From Atrichornis clamosus (Eukaryota > Chordata > Aves > Passeriformes > Menuridae), in the NCBI GenBank assembly GCA_013400975.1, contig WBMZ01003493.1:1-64000 (forward strand): 64,000 nucleotides of DNA. Reading direction: 5' to 3'. The notes under the pieces were generated by a model. The model was not told where the DNA came from. It was given only the letters and a program-made list of their open reading frames with translations, and ran no database searches. Position numbers and translations under genes: made by a program. Positions 42,001-56,400 of the stretch are shown in pieces; within the stretch, counting starts at the first letter, position 1; each line of letters opens with the position of its first letter.

Positions 42001-44354
42001 CTGCCAGACTTTGGGACTATTTTGCCATAATGTGAAAACTGGGACAAGTGTGATCTTGGAGTCATACTTTAATCTTTGTAATGTGCTGGTTGTTTACACA
42101 GGTGACACAGCAAAGCTAAGAATTAGTTACACAGCTAAAATGATACACATCTTGATAAATAAAATCATTTTGGTCACATCAACATAGCCACAAAAGTAGT
42201 GTGCTGTGTTGATTGCTGAAAACTTGGTGGGAAGAAGAAATGTTCAGTCACAACTGTTGGAAAAGTGGAGGGAATAACTGGTTTCATGTATCTGTGAATT
42301 TTCCAGGTAGTCCACATCTGTGCAAGTATTGTTTTTGTTAAACTGTTGGTTCCTTCGCCCAGCAGGCTCTTAGTATTTTTGTGTACTGTTGTGTAATGTA
42401 TATGAATAATAACTCAGAATGTGCTCTATGCCTGGATAAATGCAATTAGTTGCAATGATTCTACAAAGCAATCTGTTACTGTTACTGCACTTTTTGGAAT
42501 CATCTTCTTAGTATCAGGTACAAACTTCAGGCTTCTGCAGGGGTTTTTATTTGGTGTATGATTCTTCTACATGCTTTACACTGTGTAAAGTGGTCTCTGC
42601 TGTGATTCTCTGTGTGCTCTGAGCTGGCTGCTTTTGCACGTGCTCCTCCTGGCTGTGCCATGTAGTTTCCAGGTCGCCTGCCTGAGGAGCGTGGTAAGGG
42701 AAGAGCTGAGCTCTGAACCTCAGGGCTGAGAGCGTCAAGCAGTGAAACTGCAGCAACGTTGCTGTGTGAGAATTGTCCTTAATGTAGCATCCACGCGAGT
42801 GCATCTGCATCTATGAATTGTCTGCTTTTGCTTTAGGATTTCCTTCAATGCCCACAAATTCTTGAGGCGAAAATCAGGAAGTAAAATTAATTTTTTGAGG
42901 CATAAATAAAGCGATGAGGCATTTAGGTCTTTATGTGGTGTGTGTTCTCCACCCTTAGTTAGTCATGGCTGTGGAAGAACCTACTGCCAAATACTTGATT
43001 CATAACTGTGCTGTGTAAATCTTGTTATCCTGTAATAGAATGAGGTAGAATGTAAATTCTGAGTGAAGGTCTCTCTTAAAGGCTGGGTCTAAAGTGCTAA
43101 CAGACACAAATCTGGAACTGTTACTCTGCAGCTCAGCATCTTGGTGTTTATTTTTACTCATGTAGAAACCAACTGTATTTTTCACTGGGCAAGAGACATG
43201 CATAGCCCTACCTCTTTCCTGGGACTGTAACTTTAAAAATTGATGATTTTTTTTCCCCTTTAAACTACATGTGGATTCATTTCCTTTATCCTTTCATGTA
43301 CCCCATCAATGAAGCACGTAGGAAGATAAAAGTATTAATTACCTTCAACTACTAAGACTGAGAATAAATAGGTTTTCGTATTGCTAGTTTCATACTCTAC
43401 TATAATTAACAGCATCCAAGAGTGCAGAACTTGAAACAGATTAGAAAAGAAACCTCAGTTCTGTTCAGCTTTTACCTTCAGCCCTGCAGCTTTCCAAAAA
43501 GTATACAGTAGATTTTCAGTCCAGTGGATATTTCTTAGCTGGCAGCAGATAAAAGCCTTCAGTTTCCTGGGAGAGAACGAGAGCATAGAAAAAGCTGGTT
43601 GCGTAGTCACTAGTGGAATCCCTTTAATACCAGCTAGGTGATCTTGAGAATTTTTAAAATAACAGGAAGGAGAATCTAATTTCAGTGAAGCAGAGTTCAT
43701 TCTTGATAGAGGGCTTTCCAGAAACTCTTTCTTTGTAACTATAGAAACACCTAAATTTTCTAATCTTTGATGGAGAATGAGAACAGACTTTGCTGAGTTC
43801 TCAGTAAATCCCAGAGCTGATAGTGAATGCTTAACACACTGAATGTAGTAGGAAAGAGGCTCTTTGGAACTTGCTTCCAGTAAAACATTCCCTAAATCAG
43901 AGTATTATCCTTACGAAGCTACTGAATAATGAAAACGGTGGTCAGAGGAATGTAGTGGTGAATGTCCTTGGAGGTGGGAGAAAAAGTCTGAAGCATGTAA
44001 ATTAATTTTCTGAATCTTCCAGAAAACTATTATCTCTGCTCACAGCTCTGTTTTAGGAAATTGGAATCAAACCCAATTTTTTTGCACTTAAGAAGACAAA
44101 ACTTTTGTTAACACTAGACAGGAGTGGAAACAATACTGACTGCTATGGAGGCAACTAAAAATCTGTGTAATACAAGGAAGATGAAAGGCTACTTCAAATC
44201 TAAAGCTTTAAAGATAAGTGTCACTTAGTGGTACAAGTCACTAAGAAAGCAAGCACCCTACTTAAATTTGAACAGGATTTGATATGGAACCAAGTTCAGA
44301 TGGAAGGGGTGCATCCTCAACCTGAACTAGTTCTTCCAATCCTGATGGAAAACT

Positions 44355-44400
44355 TGTTGCTTTTCCTTTAGCTGTTGTCAAATGGGAAGGAAAAGCAACA
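44355..44400. repeat. Inverted repeat with 14-bp perfect arms
   Basis: TGTTGCTTTTCCTT at 44355-44368 pairs exactly with AAGGAAAAGCAACA at 44387-44400, leaving an 18-nt loop. Confidence 0.9.
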
Positions 44401-45955
44401 GCTGGAGGAATGGGAAAGACTTCCTTGAAGGAGCTTTTGGCTTTTGATGCAAGGGGATATTTATTTTGGAATGCTCCCTCCTGTAGGTAACATGCTTCAA
44501 AATGTTTGTGAAGGAATGCAGGGAGTAAAACAAGAGTTTAAAAATATCAGTGTGTTCTAAGTCATATCACACTAAAGTAAACAATGAGTGACAAAGCACA
44601 AGGTATTCAGTGACTGTTCCTAAATAGTATATTCAATGCCATACTTCACAAACAGTTTCCTATTCTTCATGTTGCTGATTTTGTAGGTCTTGTCACTGAA
44701 AAAGAATGAGCTGGAGAAAATCTGCATATGTAATCAAACTTGCATAGTTTAATTGCAGCCACCTCGAGGACCTCTGTGAAAACTGTAATTTTTAAATGGG
44801 TAAGGCCCTTGCCATTGGTGAGTGCCACTGATCCAATGCAAAACATCATTTGCAAGCAATATTGCTCAAGAATGATGGTTCCTCTCTCTACTACTTCACC
44901 AAAGAGGGGAGAATATAACATGAATGTGATTTCTTAAAATTTCTCAAGGAGCTGCATGGGTAGTTAGACACACAATGATTCTTTTATTTAAGATTATTTC
45001 GCTTTAATAGGAGATATGTGGCTAAATATCCATGCAGGTCTTTGAAAATATGGTAGCTGGATTGTAACAAGCCGTGGTGACCCCAATAAACACTTTAAAC
45101 CCAGTAACTTGGTGCTCTTAGGGGAAACTTAACCAGTGGTGCAAAACCTGAAATTTGAAATCGGGCAAATTATTTTTCACTGATATGGAAAGAATCTTTC
45201 ATTCGTGAGAGAATTCTATTTTTCAGGAGTATAGCAGGATTTAATGATGGTCTTTCTTTGACAGCTGTTAGTTAACTTTGTTTTAATTTTTTTTAGCTTC
45301 CTTATTGGGTCAGGTAAAAAAATTTCTCCCAGGTGTGACCTGAGATTTCTCCCCAGGCTGTAATTTCAATTGTCATTCCGTGCTGCCTGCTTAACACCTG
45401 TGCTTTTTCAGCTGAATAAGGTATTTTGCAATTGTCATAACTGTTGCGTATTGTTAATTAAATACTCTAAGTACATCTGTCCCTCAGAGAAGGAGGCTAC
45501 AATTTCAGTGAATAGTGATTATGTAGTGTGAGTATCAATAAGAGTGTGCTCATCTCCATTTTCTAGCATCACAGGGGTGCAGAGATGTACCTCTTGCTTG
45601 AGCTACAGAAACAAAAGCCATGCGTGTGGACTAAGATTGATAACACAGCACCCTTAGGTCAGTGCTAACTCTCGGTGAGAGATTGAGGCTGGCACTGCTC
45701 TCTGCAGGTGTCTAATATATATCTCTGTAAGCTTGTCAGTCACTCAGACAGTCCCTGAGGTCAGGGGAGACAGTCTCTGGTGCAAGGCTGTGCAGCTGTG
45801 CTGCTTCCAGTTCTGCTGCCCCAGACGTGGGCGAGGAAAACCATAAATTGGTCTCTGCCTGGTGCCTTCTACCATGTTATTTGTTTCTCTTGGAAATACC
45901 TTGCTTGATACATTGTATGATTTCATTTGTGAAGTTTTTCCCTTTTGTTTTTCAG

Positions 45956-45996
45956 GCTGAGATAACGGCCCTCTGGAAGAGCTGGAAAATACAAAA
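45956..45996 (+). other. Exon-like 41-nt block, unassigned
   Basis: The acceptor TTTTTCCCTTTTGTTTTTCAG is excellent and the donor ACAAAA|GTAAGT is strong. One frame is open (AEITALWKSWKIQ). No neighbouring coding exon was recognised, so this is at most an exon of an unknown plus-strand, probably non-coding, transcript. Confidence 0.35.
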
Positions 45997-48900
45997 GTAA
46001 GTTTTTAGGTTTTTGTTGTTTTCTTGTTTGTTTTTTTTTCTTCTCCTTTGAGTCATCTTTTGGAAGACCAGATCACTTACCACTGTCTGTCTAGAGAGCT
46101 CAGATGGACTTCCTAACACTGGAATTTAAATTAAGATCAGGTGGTGAGTTTTTCAGCATCTTGGAAGAATTTCAAGGCATATTTCAGGTTTCACTGCAGA
46201 TGAACTTGAAGCAAAAGTGCTTTCAAACAGTCTTTGCTTTCTGTCAGCATCAGCCTTGGTATTTGAGTGGGAATCTAGAGAAATAGGTATTTTGAGGTTT
46301 TTATTAGGATTTGTATAACTAGAGGCAGAAGAATAGCAGAGTCTATTTTTAATTGACCTTAATATCATGTTTTGGCCAGCATCTGCTCAGTTACATGATT
46401 GCAGGTGATCTGGATTTGTGTTGTACCTTCAGCAGGGCAAGTGAGCTCAGAGCTTGTGCAGATTAACCCGTGTAGACACCTGCATAGCTTTCCATCCATC
46501 AACGTGTGAGAGATTTAATTTTTACAAAGCATGTAGTTCTTGTCTGAAGCTTCCTCATGGCAGATGTTCTTCTCCAAAAGTGCATTTTTTCTGCCCCTTC
46601 CTTCACCCCCCAAAAAATCTCTCCATGATCTTTATAAATAATAATGAACAAAGGATGCAATCGTTCTGTGGGGAACTGAATATAGTACTGGGCATCCTGA
46701 ATGCTGATTTTCCTGGGGAAAAATACAAGCTACTACTCCCTCTCCTGGCCTCATAGGGGAAATATATGGAATTGTCAAAAGGGGGCATTCTTGCTTTTTC
46801 AGACAAATGAAAAATAAGTCATATAATAAGTGTATAGTTAGACCTGTCATTTAGGTAAAGTAGAAATTGCTCAAGCTGAAAGTCTTTAGCCAAAGCAAAT
46901 ATAACAGATGGAATATTAAATATCAGAAGTGATTTGCAGACTAATTTAATCTCTTACTTTGTGGACAGAGGTTTTATCTATTTCACCTAAGGTTTACCCA
47001 GAGCTTTTGTTAATTGATGAAAATGCCCACTGCAGTTACACAAGTTCTGTGTCTAAAAAGACATATCCCCTCCCACTGTCATTTAAATCTCATAGAAGAA
47101 TTCTCTTTATCTGTGAAAATACAGATGTGACAAAGTCCTGCCAGTCGGTACAAGGATTTACTACAACTGATTTTGCACTTTGATCTGGTATATGTAGAAT
47201 AGCCAAGTAATAGTTGAACAAGCTATGTATTCTTATAAAAGTTTCTTGAAAGAGCAAATCCTTATCTACAGCCAATCTGGATGTACCTCTGGAAACAGAG
47301 AAGTTACTGTTGCTCTGGATGGTCCTTGCTAGTGAAAGCAAAAGCAAATCCAGGACTGACTCTGCAAATAGAGAATGATTTTGGTTTTAAGCTTCTGTGT
47401 TAAGACATGTCATCAAAGATATTCACTTCTAAATTTACCTGAGCACTTACAGATTAAACCTGTTAACAAACAGGTTCAAACTGGTGCTGATAATTCCTGT
47501 TTATAACCAAATTTTACTCTGCTCTCAGATACTTCTAGTGTTTTTATTTGCTCTAGTGTTATGGTCCTTATGATTAAGTAAAGTCTTCATATACAGGGTA
47601 GTTAATATGATTTACCATTAATATTCTGGATCAACTAGGGGAAAGCAAGCATATGACCTGCCTTAAAGCCACATCTGAAGATTTTTCTCTTGTCTAAGGA
47701 ACCATTTTCTTTGTAATTCAGTTTATCTAGCAAATGCAAATAAAAATTACTTCTGCCCTAAGATTACAGAATATTTTAGTCATCATGTTTTATAAAGATG
47801 CTGCTTTTTCAACCAAGATTCTGTTTTTCACACAACATCTAAGTTGTGTAGTGGAGTGTTAGGGTTGAGTTAAAGATAGTTCTTATGCTAAAAGGTATAA
47901 TCAGGAAACACCAGCACAACAAGCAGGTTAAGGAGTCTTATCTTTTAAAGTACATAGCTGCAGAGAAGGCCATGAAATAGTTTAGTTTTAAAACAAACAG
48001 AACATTTCAATGATCTTTCTGCACTACCCATCACCTCCTGTAATCATTTGTACTTGAGGGAAGTGGGTGCAAGGCACTACCTGATACTATTCACTCAAAT
48101 TTTTGAACAGTCACTAAGCTGCAGAGGAACAGGCAGTGTTTACATTGACAGTTTTCTCCTGGTAATGGAAGAAAAGCTCCTGCGCTCCTCATGTCTCTCC
48201 TTAGCCAGGGTGGGAGGTTAATTTGGAGTTAACTGTGCCAAATACTCCAGTTTGCTACACTCTAAGCTGCTAATGTAGACATCCTCTTACAGAGACCAGG
48301 GTTTTTGGAAAAGATCAAGAGATGGAGGTACAGAACAAAGGATTGCAGAAAAGCAGTTGTAGATACAAGGAAGAAATTGAACTATAATCTGTACTTATCA
48401 ACTCAAAAATAAAACCTGAGTAAAGAATTTCAATTAATCCACTGTGCAAAAAAATGGCAAAAGAATGGAAAGGGGGAAAAAAGGATTAAAAGGTGGACAG
48501 AAAACAGAAGAAAGATGGGCAGTCTGCTCCTTGGTTAAGTGACTGAATAGATATTTATTGGATTTGTGCCTGCAAAATATTCTTCCCCTACATGTACTGT
48601 GGCCAGTTTTAGGATTGCTGACTGAGGGGTGTGTGTCTAACTCTTCCATTTCATCCTGTTTTGTACTACTTTGCACCAAGTGGAGCTCCTCAGGGTCAAC
48701 TACAGCAGGATTTAAAAATGCAGATTGCCATTCTACTTTGGCTCAGATAATGCCCAGGTCTGTGCTTTGAGCCTGGTTTTACTCCACTGCAAGTTAGTAA
48801 GTCTCCTAAGATAAATGATAAGTTATTAGTATGATTTTTTAATTAGGAATCTATTATTAGTGTCCTTTTGGAAAACAAAATGCAGTTTTGTTTATTGGTA

Positions 48901-49895
48901 TGTTTGTGTAGATGGGAGGGAGTGTAAGATATGTAGCTACAAAAAAAACCTCAAACAGCCAAATGAAAAACAACTATAAACAATCTTCATGTGCCATGAA
49001 GTAGAAATCAGGTAATGGATTACTTATAGGCTACCCCAAAAATGTTTGTGTGAGAATAAATGGAAGTATTCTCAAACAAAAGACTTGCTATTGCAAGTCA
49101 GACCTTATTTCAAAATGCAGAGGAGGGAAAGAGCTTGCAGGGACTGGAGGGAGGTATAAAGTAAAGAAAGGAGGTAAAGGGCTATACAAACAGCCAGCAA
49201 TAATCATTTGTGGAATAGCATGGAGTAAATTCTAAATCCTGGAGTTTTGCTAGAAATGATAAATTCAAGCAATCAAAGTTATTTTATTACACAATGAAAT
49301 ATCTATATTCTTCCTAACATTCCTCAAGTTGCTGGGGAAGAAAAAGCAAACAAAATCCCCACAGGAACCTGGTGATCAGGAAAGTGAAAAAGTGTCTAAA
49401 ACTCCTGCTAGTTCACAGAACTAAGGATGTAACAGCAACTGGGTGTTGCATAAAGGCAGGGATCCAACTCCTGAGAGGAACAAACATAGGTGCACATGAA
49501 AGAAGTAATCAAAGGACTTGCTATTGCACCAGCCTGACCCACTAAAATTAGGTGCCAAGCCTGCCCAGCTCATGTTTAACCAAATGGATTTGTGGGAATT
49601 CGGTGTTGCACGTGACTGGTCCTTCAGCCAATGGGAGAGTGAGGATGTGTCAGGATGACAATTGTTCCAATGCTGTCAACACTGTGCTCTGGCTAATCCA
49701 TATGAGGGACACAGTTATGATTCCTTTAATAATAATAATGAGTTCTGTGTCTGTCCAGTTCTAAAAGGAACTGGTTACACACCACTCTAACATTTTCCTG
49801 TTTTATCTTGAGCCAGTGGTGAACTGGTTAAGACTTTTTTTCAGCTTGTGGTAATTTTGAGGTTCCAAAAGAAGCTTCAGGTGCCTGGTTTGTAT

Positions 49896-49931
49896 TACCT
49901 CTTAATACCCCTTTGGATACCTCTTAATACC
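49896..49931. repeat. Short direct repeat, period 22
   Basis: TACCTCTTAATACC at 49896-49909 recurs at 49918-49931. Confidence 0.9.
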
Positions 49932-52900
49932 TCTTTTTCTCAGCAGTGCAATGGACTTTTTAATGGACCGTTTAAATAAGAAGCAGCATGAGAGGTTTCA
50001 ATGCTAAATTAGAACTTGATTCTGTACAGAGTTCAAATTTGGTATCAAAACTGTCAAGATTTGCATGTTAATTTGGCTGTGAATTTCCACATGGGCTGCT
50101 GGACGTCCTTCATTTGAAATCATGGTTCTGTAGACTTTGATTTCATTTAAAGGGGCAGGAGAAAACCAAAATCCTTGAGAGGGTAATCCAGGGAGCTCTG
50201 AAACCAGTCTTTGAGCTTGTCAAAGCAATGAATGTCATGCAAAACTTTATGAAGAAAAAACTTTATTAGGAGAATTGAGAAATTAAGCTGATCTTCAAAC
50301 TCTCCCACAGAAACTGCGCATTTGATTCCACAAGAAGATGAACGTAAGCCAAAATTTCACGATCAAGTGTCTACTTAGAGGTAAGAGCAAAACTCCAAAG
50401 GATTCTTGGCATTTGGGAAAACACAGACCAAATTCTGTAGCTCTTGGCTTAGCTTTGTCTTCAAATATTAGTGCAAATATTGTGTTAAGAAACCAAGCAG
50501 GGAAGTGCTTTTGGAGTTAGTGCTGGGTGGCAAGAAAAGGTAAGTCAGAGCAGAATGATAAATAATGTGTTGGTCTCCTAAAGGAGAGGTGTTGTCTTCT
50601 TCCTGACACGCTGTCAAGAAGATGTTTTACTGATTTGACTTTGTGTGTTGAAGAACACACAGCAGTTACTTAGTAAGTGGTTTTATAGGGAATCTCACCC
50701 ATATTACAATAAACGGAGCTCAAAGATAACATGTGTTTTGTGCTTTTACGCTTTTTGGATGATAACTGTGAAAAATTACCTAGTGAGGGTTAGCAAACTG
50801 CACCTGTGGCCATTTTCTCATGACCCCTGAGTGATAAAGTTTACTATCTTAGATCATCATGTGTTATCAAATGACAGGTTTGCCTGTCTGGCCAACAAAA
50901 AGTAATTGAGGAGTGTTATGGTTTTTACAATCCAGGTTTCACCAAATTTGTAGCTTTTTGAGCTGTTAGACCTGAACAAAATAGGTCAATGTTGACAGAA
51001 TATGGTTGGCTCTCACTTTTCTTCAGTTTTTGACTACTTCTGTGTGCCTCGTACCTGAAAGCATCATATATGCAACATGTAGTTTGCTGGAGGTATTGCC
51101 ATTGTAATTTCAGTTACAGCTCAAGTTAGGATTTTTCAGTGTTACGGTAAAATATTTGGTTTTGGTCACTGTTCTAAAATCTATACCTGGAATCCCAGAT
51201 CTGCATGAATTTGAACAAGTAATTTGATAGGCTCCTGTAAGTAGGGAGTTGGGAAATCCCTACCAGCTGGAACTGCCTAATAGTGGAAGCTTTGCTGACC
51301 TGAGGTTAGCTGTCCACAAGCCATTTATTTTTGTAGGTATGGGGCCAAGATATGGAGCAGCACAATTGCTTCTCTCTTGCTCTATTTCTCACCTCCCCTT
51401 CCATAGTGGTTTCATCTGCTGCGTTGTGTCCTGAAATACATTAGTAATTGGAAAAAACAAAACAAAAAACCCCAAACAGATGTGTTTTGTGTGGTCATTT
51501 ATTTTTTAAAAATACTCTTAGGTCGTGGTACAGAAGTATCTGTGTAAACAGATCCTTGTGGCTGAGATTTTCTGTACCTGCTCAATACCTGCTGACTCTG
51601 AGACTATTTTTAGTCACTATATACATTTAAAAATTACTATTTTTAGGTAGCTTCCTCAAATACCTTCATGTGTATGAAATGTCTCATCTTGCTACTTTGT
51701 GTTTGTGTGAGTCAAATAATAAATGTGTAGCAAAGTATAAAATCAGGATGCTTTACATCTATTACACTTTTCCAGGTAAGCTATGTCTAGAAAAAGGAAA
51801 CATTAAAGAAAAAAGGCTGCCTTGGCTGCAAATGACTTACTTAAACTCCTGTAGGGAAAGAGACTTCACATAGGTATCATTTTGTGTTTGGTGCCACTGT
51901 TGTGATGCTCTGTTTCAGGGACACAACTTGGTAAATAGATTTTGCTGTAACCTCAGAAAAATGTAAGCACTGGAAATCCTACACTTCCCTGTAGTGGAGA
52001 AAACAGATCTGTATTTGTGCTACAGTACTAAGATAGTTCATGATCCAAATATGAAGGGTGCAAAAAAGCTTTTCTTTGAGGTGTTAGATGAACTGAAGGA
52101 CCCCAAGATGAAAATGTGTTCTTCAGGTTAGATGTAGTGTAACAGTGGTAGCACAGCTGAGATGAGACTGGTGCTCAATATGCATAAACCACTAGAAAAG
52201 GTGTTAAATGAGCTGGAAAAATTAGGAGTGAGGGAACTGGTGTGGTCACCTAATGCTTCTCCTTTGCATGAACTCCTTGGTAGGGATTCTGTGTACCTAT
52301 GTTAAAGGTAAATGGAGCAATTAGGTTATTGTAGGAAATATGAACCAAAATTCAAAAGTAAACAAAGTGCTTAAATGTATGCAAGAAATGAAAATATTGT
52401 TGTATTAGTGCTGGTCTCTAGCAGACCACATATTAGACTGAAGCAGCTTTGTAAAGGAAAACATTTGTGGGATAAAAGTATGCACTTGACAAAGTTTAAG
52501 CTTACACCTCATGATTGAATGTTTTAGTGTGAAATAAATGACAGGTAAATTTTTTGTTTTATGTTTTGGTGCATTAGGGAAATACTTTTTTTTCCCCCCC
52601 TACTTCTATTTGATTTTTTAAAAAGATTTTTACAGGGTACTAAGGTACACTTTTTCCAGCCTGCAGTTATCATGGATTTTCTTAAATTAAAAAAACTCAC
52701 AATCAAACAACAAAATCCCAACTTGAAGCAACTCTGAGGGATTTGCTAGCTTATTATTTTGCCCTGAGGCAGGATCAATTTTAGCTGTTATTCAAGACAG
52801 AAGTTTCTCTGCCTTCCCTTTAAAAGCCATTATGATAAAGACTGAGTCTTCCTGCTTTCATCTGTTCATGTTTGATTATCTTTACCTTTTTTGTCTTCTC

Positions 52901-53474
52901 TGTATAAAATAAGTAGTGAATGTTTGCAGGAGTTTTTTGCATAGTGGAAGGCTCTACAGTGTCCCCTCAAATGGGCTTTGTTACACAAAACAACTTCCCT
53001 AAGGACAGTCAAAGATAGAACAAATAGAAAAATGTGATGTAGGAAAGACAAGGATGATACTTAAAGCCAAACCCAAATGCCAAGTGTAGAAACACTCACC
53101 CTGTTTCCTTCTCAATTCTTTGCTTCTTTATGCAAGAGTTTTTCCTTCTAAGTGTTTTCTTAAAGGACAGGAATAATTTTGTGGCTTTGCAACTCTGCTT
53201 CTACAGTTAAAGGCTTCAGCTTCTCCACAATGTGGGGAGTTTTTCAGAGTTTGTAGCAAGTGGTTCTTTGCTGTGGTCTGCGTTGGACAGGGCACAATCC
53301 TGCGTGCATTCCACTTCCACGTTGGAGAGGGGAGGGATTAGATAAGTTGTTTCATGAGCTGCTCTGTCAAATAGCCTGAGAGACACCTTGCCTCCCATAA
53401 GACTTCCACATCTGAATCTCATCTATCAAAGGAAAGTCTGATATTTTCTAGGATGCCACAATTTGTGGAAATGA

Positions 53475-53494
53475 ATGAGCTTAATTAAGCTCAT
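53475..53494. repeat. Perfect 20-bp palindrome
   Basis: ATGAGCTTAATTAAGCTCAT reads the same on both strands. The centre is TTAATTAA. Confidence 0.95.
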
Positions 53495-56400
53495 GGGAAG
53501 CTCTCACAAATGGCTAGAGATAAATATCAAATGGGGTCAATACACTGTCATGAGACTTTTGGCTTGTTACTGGATGTTCCCATCCCTTTGGGATGGCCCA
53601 GAGGGCAAGGACTTCTGAGAAGATTGGGGTCGGCCATGATTAAAGCTATATTTAGAAACTTTTTTAATTGCATAGACTTCAGGCACATTAGAGCTGGCTG
53701 ATTTTTTTTCTTTTTTTATGGAACAGTTTTCTGTTAGAAAATGCTGTTTAGTGGAAATTGGAGTGTTCCATGGGACTGTGTCAATCTGATTGTAGCTTTT
53801 GACAGAAAGGGAAAATTAACTCAAATTTTCAGTGTTTTAGTAATATGAGGGTGTCATTTGGACAATGTGTGCCTTATTGAACTATTTGACGTGAAACATA
53901 TTGGAACTCAAAGCAGAATTAAAGTAATTGTACACTTCTACCAAGATACGAGTTCATGTATGTGATAACTACTATCTACTACACAATAATTTGTTAATGA
54001 TAACTCATTAAAAAGGAACATGTGGGTAGATGCAAATTTTTTTGCTGAATATCACTGCTATAGAATGTTATTTGTTACTTTAATAAGAAAATAAATTCTA
54101 GATTAGGTTCTAATGAAAATTAGAAATTTCTTGGAAAATAGGAGTTGTCCTCAGCTTGAGGAACAGTTGGCAGAATAAAAAACCAAATCGTTCTATCATT
54201 CAAATCTAATGGTGATAAACATATTGACCAGTCCCATGAGCCTGGAATGAAAGTGGTGGTCCCAGATTTTTCTACAGGCTGCATAAAACATTGGAAAGTG
54301 CTCACTGAACATAAAAGGTGACCAACCCAGTAAAAATCTGAGGTATGGAAAAAACACTGTAGGAACATGGAGATTACATAAAATAACTTGGAAAGCCAAC
54401 CTCAGGGAGAACCTGGCCTGCAGTCCCTGATGGCTGGCTGGAAATCAGGAGCGTTGAGACATGAAGAAATAACCATGAAAAAAAGCAATATGATCGTTCT
54501 GGATGTACCCAAACATTTTTTAATATAGATAAATCCCACCAAGAAATTCATTTTGAGCAGATTGAACTCCTGTACTCACAACTTGCCTGATCGTGTCCCT
54601 TGCAAAGGGACATGGAAAAAAAAATGTTCATTGGGGTGCTAGGATCAGCTCTTGGATTTCTGTTGCAACTTGCTGGGTACTAAGGTGTGCTGATGGCAAC
54701 AATTTCATTTGCACTTCTTCACTGGGGAGAGGAAGGTGTTTGCTGCCTGTCAATTTGGAGTTAACTTTAAAGGGTAGGTGAACTGCTTAAAACTAAAAAC
54801 CCAAGGACCAGTTCATGATTACAGTGTTAGAAGAGGAAAGTGGAAACATAACACAAGGTCTGATGGTGTCTTACACTTGCCTCTAGTTTTAGCTTGCGCT
54901 TGGCTTTTCCCCTGAGGTATTTGTTATAACCAGCAAAGGATCTGCTTACTAGGGCTGTTTCTTGAGAAGGATTCCACAACTAGGTTTGATTCTTGGTTGT
55001 ATTGGGTGCGTGCTTTTGAATTTGCACAGTGGGTTATAATTTTGGACATCTGTGGTCTTGCTTCTTGCTATTAGGTGTAAGGGATTGTGGTGATGTGATA
55101 TACCTGGGATGGTTCAGATCACAGGAGGATCACAGTGTGTCTGCACAGGTGAAGTGCAGAGAGAACCCTGCAGAGTGGATGTTTCTGCCTTCATCCTTTC
55201 AGAAACTCAGTTTACAAAATATTGAACTAAATTGGAGCTTCCTATTAGAATGTTCTTTTTAGCATTATGGTATCATTTTGTTTCCCTTTCTCAGCAGTGA
55301 CTGTGTTGCATTCATGGCTTGAGCACTTTCAAGTGACTTGCCAACACTGACTAATGCCATCAAGCATAGTTTGTGCCTCCAGAATCCCAGCACAGTTTTC
55401 CAGTCTCTAGATGACAACCATACCCTGGACCCACAAGTTAAAATTCTTAAGTGGTACTGTTGATGAAGGAAAATTTTTTTTTACATTACATGAGCATATA
55501 GGAGGGATTTTTTTTTTTCTTGGTATATTTTTCACTGTAAAAAAACCACAGGAAAATAATATAATACAACTTAATATATGCTACTGTGTCCCATCTTGGG
55601 GGATGAGTATGTCATTCCATATGCTGTAGCTAAACATAAATGAACTGTTATTAATGATTGCCATAATGTTTTCTAGCAGTTAGCTGGCTGTGATTCTAGG
55701 AATTTTTTTCCACTGTGTTTTGAAGGGTTAGGTTATTTAAACTTACTATCAAATAGAATCAGATCAAAGTGAGCTAATTTTTCTTAAACACTAATCATTT
55801 TAAGGCTATTGAACTAAATATAGAGTCAGTTCATTAAATCATTAAAACAGCCTGCAATAATGCTCACAAAGTCATTATAGTGCTATTCCCCAGCCAGAGA
55901 GGTGGTGTTGCCTTAAGCACAGTTTAATCAAATTAGATGGTGGGTTATGTCCTGGGGTTTCTCCTATTGATATTCATTAAAAATACATGATTTATCACTA
56001 ATCTCTGTAAGGTATATCCTACTCCTCCAAATGAATTTTGTAAATGTCAGGGGGAAGAAAACAGAATAGTTTATTGTTATAAGAATTTAAGTGTGGTGTG
56101 ATCACATTTACATTTGTATAATATGTAATTTAGTGATAGATGATAATTTTAATGTGCCTTTAAAATTTTTCTCCTTAGTTAAAAAGTTAACAAAAATGGA
56201 AACCCCTCAGGAATAGCTACTTTATATTTTAGTGCTGTATAAGCATATGAATTAACTTCAGAACTAATTATTCTGTAGATCGTCATATAGTTTGCTCTTC
56301 TAGATTGTCTATAAAAGTTCACTGTTTAATTTCATGTACTCCTTTTGGTACTATTTTCCATTTTTTCTTTTTGTTTGGAACACTTCAGTGTCGTAAGTCC

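Larger units (their letters stand above)
35401..45955. other. Intergenic stretch upstream of PAPOLG
   Basis: Mostly AT-rich unique sequence. A more GC-rich patch lies at about 38.87-39.3 kb and contains the period-14 repeat. No gene is recognisable. By the usual order this is the spacer toward BCL11A. Confidence 0.6.

Noticed and set aside
51985..52515. A frame at 52.0-52.5 kb that reads like protein (KGAKKLFFEVLDELKDPKMK, later EKVLNELEKLGVREL) and might be a decayed retrocopy
   Set aside because: It has about six stops in some 160 codons, close to chance, and I cannot name a parent gene.
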